Origin: Gnetum montanum | Lineage: Eukaryota > Streptophyta > Gnetopsida > Gnetales > Gnetaceae | Reading direction: 5' to 3' | NCBI GenBank assembly: GCA_015680685.1 | Contig: MNCI01004792.1 | Coordinates: 26,558 to 90,557, forward strand | DNA: 64,000 nucleotides | Shown here: positions 47,291 to 58,710 of the stretch, in pieces | Layout: the number at the start of each line of letters is the position of its first letter | How positions within the stretch are numbered: the first letter of the stretch is position 1 | Notes under the pieces: generated by a model | What the model was told of the DNA's origin: nothing | Seen by the model: only the letters and a program-made list of their open reading frames with translations | Databases searched by the model: none | Position numbers and translations under genes: made by a program

Positions 47291-47840
47291 ATCGAAATGC
47301 AAAGTAGCTTCGAAGTGTAATGGTACAAGGTTGATGCTATTAACATGTTCGTTGGGGAATTTCGGCTCTATGGTTTCCCGATCATCGACAGGTGAGGTTG
47401 CGAGCTGTGTAGCTATTGCTTGTCCTTTCAATAATGATTGGACTACATAGTGTAAATCGAATTCCACCGTTATAGCTTTCCATCAGGCTATCCTGCTACT
47501 CTCATATAAGTTGTTTGTGATAGCCTGAAGTATGTTGCTCTTGCATATAATGTTAACCTTGCTATGGAACAGGTAATGTCTCCACTTGTTTAGCGCAAAT
47601 ACTAGGGTGAGACAATTTCTTTCTACTTCATTATATTTCACCTCATAAGCTATTAGTGCATGGCTCAAGTAATAAACTAGGATTTCAAAGCTATCATCTT
47701 TTCTTTGACATAACAATGCTATGATAAACGTGTCTAAAGTGACAAGGTAGATGTAGAAAGGTTCATCCCTCTATGGTGGATAAATAGTTGGGAAGTGCAA
47801 AAGCTCTTTCTTTAAGTCATTGAAGGCTTGTTGACACTGT
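47273..47840 (-). pseudogene. RNase H of element C
   Basis: FYIYLVTLDTFIIALLCQRK, LVYYLSHALIAYEVKYNEVE, RNCLTLVFALNKWRHYLFHS, RIA.W...TVEFDLHYVVQS. Same blocks as 23646-24135 with one stop near 47470. Confidence 0.78.
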
Positions 47841-49006
47841 ACCGTCTACTCGAAGCTAACCCCCTTCTTTAACAACTATTGCATGGGGTGTAACTTATCG
47901 GTCAACTTTCCTACAAACCTTTTGATAAACTGTATTCTACCTTGCAACCCACACAATTCTTTAAGGTTGGTAGGAGGTGCTAGGTTAACAATGGCCTTAA
48001 CTTTGTTAGGGTCCACTTGTATTCTAGCTTCCGATACTACAAACCCTAGCATGCGTCTGGTTTTGACTCTAAAAACACATTTCTTTGGATTGAGATGCAA
48101 TTCATGCCTGTGAAAACACTTGAGGACTACATCTAGATTAGTGGAATGATCAATATCTGACTTAGACTTGACCACTATGTCATCCACCTAATCGTGTAGC
48201 CTCTCAAAGGTAGTCGCCGAATATGTAGGTCATGGCTCATTGATATGTTGCTCTAGCATTTTTAAGATCAAAGGGCATCATAGTGTAATGAAAGATTCCC
48301 TAAAGGGTCATGAAAGTAGTTGTTAATTGATGCTCTGGATTGATGCAGATTTGATTGTAACCTAAGAACCCATCCATAAAAGATAGTAAATCATGTCTGG
48401 CCATAGTGTCAATAAGTTGATTGATACTTGGTAATGGGAAGTCATCTTTAATCGTTGCTTTGTTCAAATCCTAAAAGTCTATACAAATTCATATACCTCC
48501 CATTTTCTTGGAGACTATAACAATGTTCGATACCCACTCCAAGTAATCGACCGCACGGATGAAGCCTGCTTGATATAGCTTGGTAATTTCATCACATACG
48601 ACTAGTACGATTTCAAGTTTAATTTCTCAAGCCTTTTCTTTAACTACTTTGATATGCGGGTCCAAGATGATGTTATGTTGTATGAGTCGTGGGTCTAATC
48701 CCGGCATGTCATTATAGGACCACACAAACACTTTAATGTTGTTTTGAAGAACCTTATATACGTCTTCTTGTATTTTTGGATCTAGGAGGGAGCTGAGTTT
48801 TAATGTATTTACTTCCCCCCTAGATGTAGTTATAGGTTCTTTGATGAGAGGGTCCTCGGTCACATCCCCTGCCTCTAAGTCTAAGGCTTGAACTAAATGT
48901 TTGGGCCAATCTAGGGTTGTTTCCAGGGATGCTACAGTGTTGTCAGTAGATGATTCCCAGTCTATTGATCTTGAGTTTAGGTGCCTTGTAAGCTTTCCAT
49001 GAGGAC
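47841..49006 (-). pseudogene. pol: reverse transcriptase of element C
   Basis: Starts after the splice-acceptor-like TTTAACGTTGACAG (ending at 49007). Upstream segment: LEAGDVTEDPLIKEPITTSR, LSSLLDPKIQEDVYKVLQ, VFVWSYNDMPGLDPRLIQHN. The RT proper follows: DYLEWVSNIVIVSKKMGG near 48540-48490, FMDGFLGYNQI near 48390-48360, and the catalytic VDDIVVKSKSDIDHS, with the Tyr of YVDD mutated to a stop (48180-48191). The thumb then has NPKKCVFRVKTRRMLGFVVS and LQGRIQFIKRFVGKLTDKL. It keeps the core that element D has lost, but stops make it inactive. Confidence 0.82.
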
Positions 49007-49149
49007 CTGTCAACGTTAAAAGAAAATGTAGATCATCTTGCATAGCCATTTGTATCAAGCCTATCATAATAAGAAAAAGCCAAGTCAAGTAATACCTGTT
49101 TGTAGCAACAATACAACATAAAATAATCATCAATCTCTGTGTAAAATTT

Positions 49150-49510
49150 GCAAGTCAAAGTTACTAGTTTAAGGTCTTAGTGGACCATATCGAGGCTTGA
49201 AATGAATGATAACATTACCATTTTAAGGTCGTAGTAGATTTTCACACATTATATATTTTGATTTATGATACAGAATGAGTGGTGAGATGTCATATAGAAC
49301 ATGGCGAATTATTGACTGGGTTAAAGCAAATGCTAGAATTGCTAGTTTAAGGTCCTTGCAAACCACTACTAGGTAGAGCTGAAAGATAAAACTACTAGTT
49401 TAAGGTCTTTGCGCACCATCATTAGTATACATTATAGGTTAACGTCCTATGTAAACCAAGATTGCCACCTTAAGGTCTTAGCAGACCATTAACAGGTAGA
49501 CTTTGTAAAG
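49150..49510 (-). repeat. boundary array between RT and the antisense gene of element C
   Basis: About nine degenerate units. On the minus strand the core is GGACCTTAAACTAGY, as in the arrays at 45235 and 54690. It lies between RT and the promoter of the plus-strand gene. Confidence 0.75.
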
Positions 49511-49674
49511 ATGGATGGCTAATTTAAGATGAAACCAAATTTTTAATGGCCCCACCTATTATGCTATAGGTAATCTCTATGCTAAGGTGTTATTATGACA
49601 CAATAGTGTTATGCTAGAAGGGGTGTCCCACATTAATTGGGTCATGAAAATGGAAAATATTTTACCGCGTTGGC

Positions 49675-49682
49675 TATAAATA
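49675..49682 (+). promoter_or_regulatory. TATA box of the antisense gene in element C
   Basis: TATAAATA within GGCTATAAATAGGGG, a near-ideal plant TATA context, 141 nt upstream of the ATG at 49816. It faces away from RT, so the gene appears to have its own promoter and is not read from the LTR. Confidence 0.65.
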
Positions 49683-49815
49683 GGGGTACCCCCTAGTAAA
49701 CTCATCATTTTCATTATCAGAGCTCAAAGCCTATACCCAAAGCATAGCATGATTGCATAGAGAGAGAGTGAACTGGTGTAGCATAGCAATTCACAGGGAA
49801 TTTGCAAGCAAGACA

Positions 49816-52800
49816 ATGGCACCCAAAGGTAAATGCAAGCACCAAGGACTCACCAAAGTAGATGAGGTGAAGGACACTCTAAGGTGCCTATCCAAGGCAC
49901 ACATTGAAGTACAGGAGGAGACTCCATCTGCTCAGTAAGTTGCTATGTTGCCCTTGTTTTCTAGATGATGTTATCATTATCATGGTGAAACTTGCATTCA
50001 CTTCCACTATTTTGATTGTCATTTTGGCTGCCACGCCATTATTACCATTTTGACCTCTGCATGTAACATCACCTTCACTGCCATTATTGAGAATAGCAAC
50101 TACCTTATCGTAAGGGTTTGGATGATTCTAAGTGGTGTAGCACATGCTTGGTGTAGCAAAATTTGCTAGGGTGATGTGTGCTTAATTGTAGTATAGCACA
50201 AGTTATTTTGTACGGTAGGATAGGGTTGAAATGGTGGAGATGTTGAATTTTCTCTCATGCGTGTTACGCTTGCTACGTTGCTATGCTTGTTACAGGGATA
50301 TGTTTGTCATATTGTCAAGCATCTACCTGTGCTTATTCATTCACCATCTTGCTACATTGTGCATATCATAGTTGTCACCCTTAAGTTTCCATGTAATTGT
50401 TATGCTACATACCTATTGTGTTATGGTGTGTGTTGTGTAACAATTACCGTAAGGCGTAACCAGTGTTGTTACGCAGTATGGCACCTAATGGCTATGCTAC
50501 ACTGTAAGTGCCACTTTGTAATATCACCTATAATGCTTGACTCTATTTTCTATTAAATAGAAATTTGTTACTAGGAGTACATGCTATGCTACATGCAAAG
50601 AAAGGTTATGTTATGCGATATGTAAATAGATGATTATGATATGCTATGTGTAAACTTCACCTGAACATAGTGCTAAAGTTTGATGCTTTATTTTGTAGGG
50701 TCATGTTGAAGCCCATTCTGATTGTCCTTGAGATTGTATGAGTCCTATGCTTCCTCAATGAACCTGTGGCTAACGTTCCTCCTCCCATGCACGTGTGGGA
50801 CGACAAGCAATCTGGTTCCGGGAGGGTGCACGGGACTTCTTACAGTTTCTCCTCCACTATTTTAGTATGATCCTTTGGTCACACTTATCAGTAGAGATAG
50901 CAGCTGCAATCATAGAAATGTTGTTGCCTAGGGCAAATCAGGGCATTCTAAAATTTTTGAATGATGGGTCAATCAGGGGTGAGGGGGCAAAAGGCTCCAA
51001 CCAATGCCCAAAAGGCTTGAGATGCTTAATTGGGATCTGGGAAATGCCTAAGTATAAATTTTATCATTTTTACAACACGTTATTCATTGCCCATCACATG
51101 GGCACCTATTTTCAGAACCCACTTGGGACTATTTATTATGTCGACAGGTGAGTTCTGTGAAGGTATCTCATCGTGTTGTGTAATCCATGTTACGCTACAT
51201 GAAAGTGTTAACAGTATATATATATATTCTAGGTTTTATGTTGATATGAATGCTCTTCACGATGATACAAATGCCTTGGCGTTGGCACAGATGGCCTTGA
51301 AGGTGTTTTCTTCCACTGGGAATGTGCACACTGGAATAATAGGCCAATTTGGGGGTGAGTTTAAAACCTACCTGACTGGGTATTCCCAATTTATGGAAAT
51401 TGTAAGGAAGCCAATTTGTTGGATAGGAAGTGGACATCCCTTAGGCTACTCACCATTGAAGACATGCTAGTGGATCTTCCATCGTTTTCCATGCCATTTA
51501 AACCTAGTATGCTAAACTGTGAATTCATTTTCATGTGTTCAAGTGATGATCTTTTTTTTCTTTTTGCTAACACTTTTTTTCTTTTTTTATTTTGCAAACT
51601 ATTATAGTGGTGAGAAAATCCCAAGAGGTCACTGTGATCACCTCTGGGCGTAATGAAACTAACCTCTTCTTCAAGTATGGGGAGGTGGAGGAGACCCAGC
51701 GTTGGCTCTACAATAGGGTCCCAGCCATGCTTGTCGACAACCTTCAGGAGGCTAGGCTCATCCACTTATTTTTTTCCATCAACCCAAGTGTCCTGCCTAC
51801 CAAAATGTTTTCCCTAGCTAACTCCTTCTCTAAGAAGGCCGACCGCTTCTGCACACACATTTACAGTCTACGGGTGGTGTTTGAAGTCAACAACCAACTG
51901 TTCGTGGATCTTTTTGGTGTCCCTTCTAATGGTCTCCCTGTAGAAGAAAAATCTCAGAAAGATGCAAACCATCAAGGGTACATTGAGGTGTGGCTAGGGG
52001 TGGCAAAGGATCGAAATAGGATCTACATCGAGAAGGTCAGGCTATGGGTGGCCAAAACGATTTATCCTATCTTCCACGTTCGTGCCTTCCCCAAGCTACT
52101 CTCCTAAGAAAAAATCCTTGGAATTGAATAGGCTTGGATAATGAGGGATGTCATGGAAGAGTGGACTTGCTACAATTGGGTCAAATACCTTTGCAAAGGC
52201 TTGCAAGCTGAAATGGTCAAACTCCACGGGAAGCTTGAGTCTCGTTTCAACGTGCACCATGCCTTTTTTATAGTCTGCCTACAGTAGTTTACTGAATTCT
52301 TGGTAGTCTACAAGAATGGTGTCTAGGTGCTACAAGACCACAGCCAGATTTCCAAACCATGGATTTGCCAAGTCTTTCGTACTACATGATCCCAAGATCC
52401 CCCGGAAGCTATTGGGAAATCGCTTTTGATGATGACCAAGGATCAAGTGGCATGTGCCTTTCAGGCCCAGGACAACATGGGAGAGGCACCTCCCATTACC
52501 ACAGGTAGCATGACAAGGGGAGAATGGTTCATTATAGAAACAATGACAACTAGCTTGCAACATAAGAGGTCCTACCTTGCTGATGAGACTCCCTGTACTA
52601 ACGATGAGAGGGGAAAGAAGCTACAACTCAAACTTCATAGAGTGCAGCCTCCAATTGGTAAGTGTTTTTTTTTTGGCTAATGCTCGCTATGCTAGGTAGT
52701 GTTGCATAGCATAGCATCTATTTCAAGTTAGTATATCTTGCCTATCGTAATTATGCTTTATTAGTAGAAGAAGCAGCAAAAGAAGGGGAGGAAGAGGTGA

Positions 52801-54524
52801 TGGTCCCTAGAATAGGGGTGACTGGTGAAGATGAAGAGGTTTCAACCGTAGAGGAAAGGGCCCTTGCCAGTGAAGAAGGGGCCCTTGATGTAGAAGAAAG
52901 GGCCTCGACTGGTGAGGGAGAGGCTCCTACCAATGAAAAAGAGGCCTCTTCTGACAAAGAAAGGGCCCCAGTCGATGAGGAAGAGCCCCCTGCTAATGAA
53001 GAAATGGCCCCAACCAATGAGGAAGAGGTCCCTACTGATGATCCTTTCTCCGAGTGTAGTTCAGTACAGAGGGGCATATGAGTATTGAGGATGCTACTAT
53101 GCTATTAGGTTAGTTTCAAGGAGAGGCACTCCATTTTGATGCTGGTGAGTTTGATCACTTGTTTGATAGTGTATTGATGGGTGACCCCCCCCCCCCCCCC
53201 CCCCCCCNCCTAAGGGTTTGCTAGGTAGGATCTTTACACTATCATTTATGTTGTTCATCAGCTTTATCATGGTTCTCTTTGCCATGGCTAACACATTTTA
53301 CCCATGCAGTAAACATCACTATGGATACTTTTGGCCCTTCTTCGATCCACCTACGACCGTGGATCGAGACCCCTGACAAGTTCACTTTCATGGAGGGGGT
53401 GGTCGATGACATGATCAACCATCTGAAGTAGATCGACTCGAAAGTGGGTAAGTTAAACTTGCTACGCTAGGCTTCCTATATTATTACAATTTCGTTATGT
53501 CACTATGACTAATGCTTTTCTATGTGCGTTTGATAGCCTCTCACCTTAATGGGACCCTAAGTAAGTAGTAGAGGTCAACGCTATGCCGGAATTCCCACAG
53601 GAGGTGACCAAAGTACATCTTCATATATATGAAGAGGTAAGCAAATGCATGTTGTACTTGGCACGCTCCCTATGGGAATGCAGGCATGTAAACGAAGACC
53701 TCTAGAAATAGGTGCAAAGGCTTGAGAAGGGGAAGGCTAATCTAACTACTAAGGTGGGGGATCTTCAATGCAAGAATGAATTCCTATTGGCTCGGGATAC
53801 TAACGATGGCAATTGCTGCACGGCCATCATTGAATATGCAACATATTGGATAGTTATGTGATGCAACAATGAAGCCATGCATAAAATAATCGAACAATGG
53901 ATGCAAATGGACCTTCTAGACTAGAAGAACCAAGATTGGAAGGACTACAACACGAAGGTTTACGAGTGGCGGCAGGCACAGAAGAATCACAAACACATGT
54001 ATAAACTAGAATGTTCCACCTACTATAAATAGTATCATGATGCTTTTGTCAAGTTACATACCTATGAGGTATTCCTTGACATCATTCGTGTTTCTGGGGC
54101 TTATGACAGGTTCATGTAATAGGTGACAATCAATGAATCTCCCAAAAGGGAGATGACTTTTCCTACAGGTGAGACCACTACTGCCACCTTTTCTCCAAGA
54201 CCACTGAGATGGACAGCCATAGAAAAGGAGAAAGTTACAACAAACACTAATTTAGGAGACAAAAATTGGGCCGACATTATCGAGGAGGAGATCTTGCAAC
54301 GCCTCATGGTCGGCATGGATCGGATACCCCCTGAAACATATGCGGGGCCATCTCAAGTTAGTTACTATTTTTTTTTTATTTTTTAATTTATGGTGTGATA
54401 ATTTATTTTATAAAAATTTTTCGTAGCTCTAACTGATTGTTTCATTTTCTTTGTTATATAGGATCCAAACGAAAATGCAGGATCCACTGAGGCAGGGGAT
54501 GGTGATGCAGGCGAAGACTCATAG
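49816..54524 (+). pseudogene. antisense spliced gene inside element C (HAD/FCP1-like N-terminal part)
   Basis: Unnamed. Exon model (plus): 49816-49934, 50699-51147, 51233 to about 51500, 51608-52657, 52765-53224, 53310-53447, 53537-54356, 54462-54524. Donors are GTAAGT, GTGAGT, GTAAGT, GTAGGA, GTAAGT, GTTAGT; all acceptors end in AG after T-rich tracts. Joined phases agree with element D's copy, and exons 2, 4 and 7 have almost the same lengths (449/450, 1050/1047, 820/812). Exon 1 is basic (MAPKGKCKHQG). Exon 2 carries the HAD-like segment: ILIVLEIV then a stop (TGA 50739-50741) where motif I ends, then FREGARDFLQFLLHYFSMIL, WSHLS. Exon 4 has NETNLFFKYGEVEE and QLFVDLFGVPSNGLP. Exon 5 is an acidic repeat (units near EEEAPTNEE, 52840-53045). 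Exon 7 starts with a coiled coil and ends WADIIEEEILQRLMVG. Exon 8 is acidic and ends in TAG. Several stops and shifts mean this copy is dead. Function unknown. Confidence 0.72.
53185..53210. other. poly(C) tract with an unresolved base
   Basis: A run of 23 C, then N (53208), then CC, inside exon 5 of the antisense gene. The conserved protein there reads MGDPP, then PKGLLG (element D: LGDPPNLTSKGLFG), so the natural sequence was probably much less C-rich. Either an expanded homopolymer or a sequencing artefact. Confidence 0.8.
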
Positions 54525-54689
54525 CGTAGTGGCAGAGAGTCTTATTTTTGTCGTTGGATTCTCAAAAAAATTTGTAAACTTTATTGATTAATATTTTTAA
54601 TGAAATATGGAATATAAAAAGATTTATTTCATTTTGGTTAGTGTGTTGTATTTTTTTTAGTCTATCCCTTGGCTCTTCTTTTTTTGTTA

Positions 54690-54850
54690 ATTAAGCTCCT
54701 TATGAGCATCTCATTTTAGTTTTAGGTCATTTCGGGCCATTGGTAGTTTTAGCCCATTTTGGGCCATCACTAGTTTTAGGTCATTCCAGGTCATTGGATG
54801 ATGGTAAAAAAAAAAATTTACCAGTTTTAGGCCTTAGAAGGCTGTTTCAT
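54690..54850 (-). repeat. boundary array between the antisense gene and protease of element C
   Basis: Four to five units of about 27-32 bp. On the minus strand the core is AATGACCTAAAACTAG with GGCCCAAAATG spacers. It is the counterpart of the D array at 16255. Confidence 0.7.
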
Positions 54851-55019
54851 GATGTAAACAGTGGGCATAGTGTGAACAATTTAGACAATAAAGTAGACGT
54901 TAGTGTAAACGAACGAATATGAGGCAAACGGTGGGAAGATTGAATGTATGGTCGATGTAAGTTGTGATTATGTTGGAAGCAATGCAGTAATTATGCTAAC
55001 GTAAGTAACGATCATTATC

Positions 55020-55990
55020 ATAGTTTCTTCCTAACCCATCATGGGCTCGATGATGCATAAGGCCAAGGGGCTTTATTATGGTATTCTTCTGTATCATTAT
55101 CTATCGCTTGAAAAGGCAACTCGACCCATGTAGTTTCATTTTCTGAGCTAACATTTTGAACTTGCTCGTTAGCCAAGCAAGTAGCCTTAGTGGGGATAGG
55201 CACTTCATTTTCAGAGGTTATTACTTCTAAACCTCAATCCATGTTGACATTTTTTATTTCCTGGGTGGCCACTTCGTCACCATAGATTACTACCTCCTTG
55301 CCCGTGTAAGGTAAGTGGATCTCTTGATGTATGGGTGAAGAGATGACCCTGAGTTGGGCTAACAATGATCTCCCCAAGAGTAGGTTAAACCCAAGCATCT
55401 CTTCTACCATGATGAATTTCGCACTTATGGAGAACTAGTCCCCCATCACAAAGTTGATGTGAACAATTACTTTCACCACTACCCTCACTTCGTTGAACGA
55501 ATTCAGACACGAGGTTGTTGTGGGTTTGATTTGATCAACCAAGCCTAGTTTGTCCACTATAGGGAATGGGATGACATTTGTAGTAGCCCCATCATCAACA
55601 TGTACTCTTCGGATCTTGTGCTAACTAACCCGAATTGTAATGAACAGGAGTGTTGTTGTCACCTGGCTCTTCTCAGGGTCATCCTTAATGGACTCATCAC
55701 AGAACGTCAACTAGGCTAGCTATGATTCTTCGAGTGTAGAAGAAAGAATAACCACATGGATTAATTTCTCCTCCACTAGCATGTTTTCATCAACTGGTAT
55801 CAATGTTAACATGTAAACCAAGGCCTCGTGGTGTGTAGTGGAGGTCATTACTAGGTCATACGAGCTCAAAGTTGTATTCTATTGTTTTAGAGCCTGTTTG
55901 ACCTAAGTAAGGGAATTTAGAAGGTCCTATCCATTTTCTTGCTATTTTCTATCCTTCTCCTCCTCCATTCTTCCTAGGAGAAAAATCTCT
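55020..55990 (-). pseudogene. aspartic protease region of element C
   Basis: Minus strand: IRRVHVDDGATTNVIPF (catalytic DDGA near 55585-55605), VDKLGLVDQI, then GLTLLLGRSLLAQLRVIS-type text near 55390-55330 (counterpart of ILGCPWLAQL in D), and finally WVELPFQAIDNDTEEYH near 55130-55080. Stops occur between blocks. The segment ends where D's does, just before the boundary array and the antisense gene. Confidence 0.72.
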
Positions 55991-58710
55991 CAGAGAAGAG
56001 TAGTTTCAAGTTTGGGGCTGGACCTTCTTGGGTGAGATGGTGATGATTATGCATGCATAGCGGCATCAACTATTGATGATGAGGGGGGTGTAGGCATGGA
56101 GGACAAGGGGGTAGGCTTGGGGGGACCTAATGTGGTATGTTCCTTGGTCATCTTGTCCATCATACATTCTACCCCTTTCTTTGAGTGGGGAGGCTGTGGG
56201 GCTATTTTAGATGGGCTCTATGTGGTGGGGGCAGTTGGGGGTTTCAGCCCCATAATGACAAATTGTGTTTGTGGTGTTAGCGTGGGCAGTGGCATGGTTC
56301 TGAACATGATGGGTGCAGGGGCAGACATCCAAGGGAGAACCTTGAGGATGAATGATTGTTGTGGAATCATTTTTTCCATTGTTGGTGTCACTACACTACG
56401 TTGGGGCACACGACCCACAAATGGCTACTATGGTGGTTTTGGGTTACTGTCAACACTAATTGTGTTGATGACATACCCCGCATTGTTGGTGTTGAAGGGA
56501 TCCTTGTAGACGTGCATGTATTGATTTTTGGGGCAAATAGAATTGCTTTCATCCAGAACCAACTTCCCCTGATCACTCATCCATTGGATGTCATCTTTTA
56601 ATGCTAGACAGTAATCTATGTCATGACCACAAAGTTGATGGTAGTCACAGAACCATTCCAGCCAGAAGTTCTTAGGAACTAGCGACTCATTAGGCGTAGC
56701 TAAGGAGGGGTTCCTAAGAAGTTCACAATACCATTGATGCCATTTTGTTGCCTCCTCCAACATCCGCTTATGTTGAATATACCCAACCCCCAATAATTGC
56801 TTTAGAAGTTCTGAAGGCTTGACAGGTAGAGGAATGTATTTGGAGTGGTCTTTATGCTCGAAGTTGGGTTTAGGCTAGGTTGATGCCTATGGTGCTAACA
56901 TTGAGGGTTGAGTAGTGTTATTTAAGTTAGGCATGGGGTTAGTTGATGTTGTGGCTACCTTTTGTTTTTGTTTTTATTAGGTTTAGCCTCATTTGCCATA
57001 GCTTCCACCATGGCTATCGTAGCCTTGCCCTTCTTTTTGTCATTTTTGACATGTGCATTTTTGTATGCAACATAGGTTGGGCCTTTACTAGCTTCGGCCA
57101 TGTCTTGGATGCTCTTTGTTTGGGTGAAAGATTGACTAAGAGAGCATGGGGCTAGGTAGTACAGTTTCAACTTAATAAATTCATTTACCACCCCCTTGAA
57201 GATAGCTAATAGATGGGCCTCCATGATAGGCTCACGAATCTCATTCAGGGTACTGCTCCACTGCTATATAAAATTTTGCACCGACTTAAGGGGGTCTTTC
57301 TTGACACTCATCAACTGCTCCATTGTGACTTCTAGCTTTAATTTATACTTAAATCAGGTCACAAACTAAGTCAGTAACTCCTTCAGAGTTGAGATGGAGA
57401 CGCGTGGGAGCATGCGGTACCAGTCTAAAGCTTTTCCTATCAGAGACATAGCAAAGACACGAATAATAGTGTGTAGCCATTTTTGCAACAAAAAAGATTC
57501 AAATCTAAATGTGACTAGATGTGCATTGGGATCGCCCTCCCCATTATATTTTATAAATCAGGGGAGTGGCATCCTAGGAGGTAACGTGAGCATGGGAATG
57601 CATGGGCTAATGGGGTTGTCATGGTAGAAATCCATGACCTAAACTATGTCAGAACCAATGGCTTTGATACATTTAATCTCTTTAGTGAGGGTCTAGGGCA
57701 CCCATCGTTGGTGGCGTTGTAAGGGCAACAACATAGCTTATAGGGGGTATGGTTGGGGCTGCTCCTACAAAGGGTGTTACTTGTGTGGTCCACCATCCAA
57801 TGGGTGGTGCTATTAAAGTGACAACTACTGGAAGTTCTATAGGGTTAGTCATGTGTGTGACTGATGGGATGGACCATAGTCTCGCGCTTGGTTGTACCAT
57901 TTACGAGACTTGGTATGCTTGATGGTGAACATAGTGTGACATCTGGGAGGATTGCAAAATAGGGAGAGAAGTGGTCACGGCCCACCACATAGTTGGGTCT
58001 AGGACTATCGCTGATGGCAAGATAGGCACAGATGATGGAATGGGAGCAGGAATTCCATGCAGTTGTGAGGTAGGCACAGTGTGCACATATGGCAACGTAG
58101 CTGTAACCGATGTTTGGTAAGATGACAAGACAGAGGCAGGAGGGAGAGTGCCTAGGAATGAAACTGAAGGCACGATGGGTTGGTATGTTTAGGGTATGGG
58201 ATGGGTACCCATGGCTGATGGAAGTATAGATTGTGGCGGAGTCGTGGTAATCATAAAATGGGCAGACGCAAAAATCGGGTTTGACTGGAAGACCGACGTA
58301 AGAGGGATAGTCGTAGGGTAAGTCTGGCCACCCCCCTTGGACTGGAATTCTAGGTCTTCTTGTCCATCCTAGAACTCTTCATCATAATGGAATTTCATGT
58401 CCCACTTCCTAGACTTACTAACTCACATCAACTGGTCTAAGATCCACTGATATGTTTTCTTCAGGTGGAGAGTAATGTCAAGGGTAGGGATAAATTTCCT
58501 TCCATTCTGATGAAGGAACTCAAAGTTGCATTTGTCCTTGAGTTCTTGGCAATTTAGGGGTAGATTGTCCTAGATCATTGTGCAGAGGAAGTCATAATGC
58601 TCTATGTCTTGTGCCAGGAATTTAGGTGACAGATGTCGGATCCTCAGAGACTAGCATGGTGCCAACACTGGGCTAGGTGGTCACTCGAAACCTATGGTGC
58701 TTTGAGCCAT
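55991..58710 (-). pseudogene. gag: gag of element C
   Basis: ATG at 58710 (MAQSTIGFE). The first half is Pro/Ser/Thr-rich (frames at 58173-57682). The gag core is at 57500-56955: MATHYYSCLCYVSDRKSFRL, then FIKLKLYYLAPCSLSQSF, then a Lys-rich end. At 56793-56428 the knuckle region reads FCDYHQLCGHDIDYCLALKD, with Cys, His, His and Cys all present (C-x2-H-x4-H-x4-C), followed by DDIQWMSDQGKLVLDESNS. This CxxH...GH....C knuckle is typical of Tat/Ogre-type gags. It aligns piece by piece with D (13512-14900). The plus-strand Gly-rich frame at 56096-56509 is its shadow. Confidence 0.78.

Noticed and set aside
56096-56509. 137-codon Gly-rich plus-strand frame
   Set aside because: It is opposite element C's gag, whose zinc-knuckle frame on the minus strand is supported by comparison with D.
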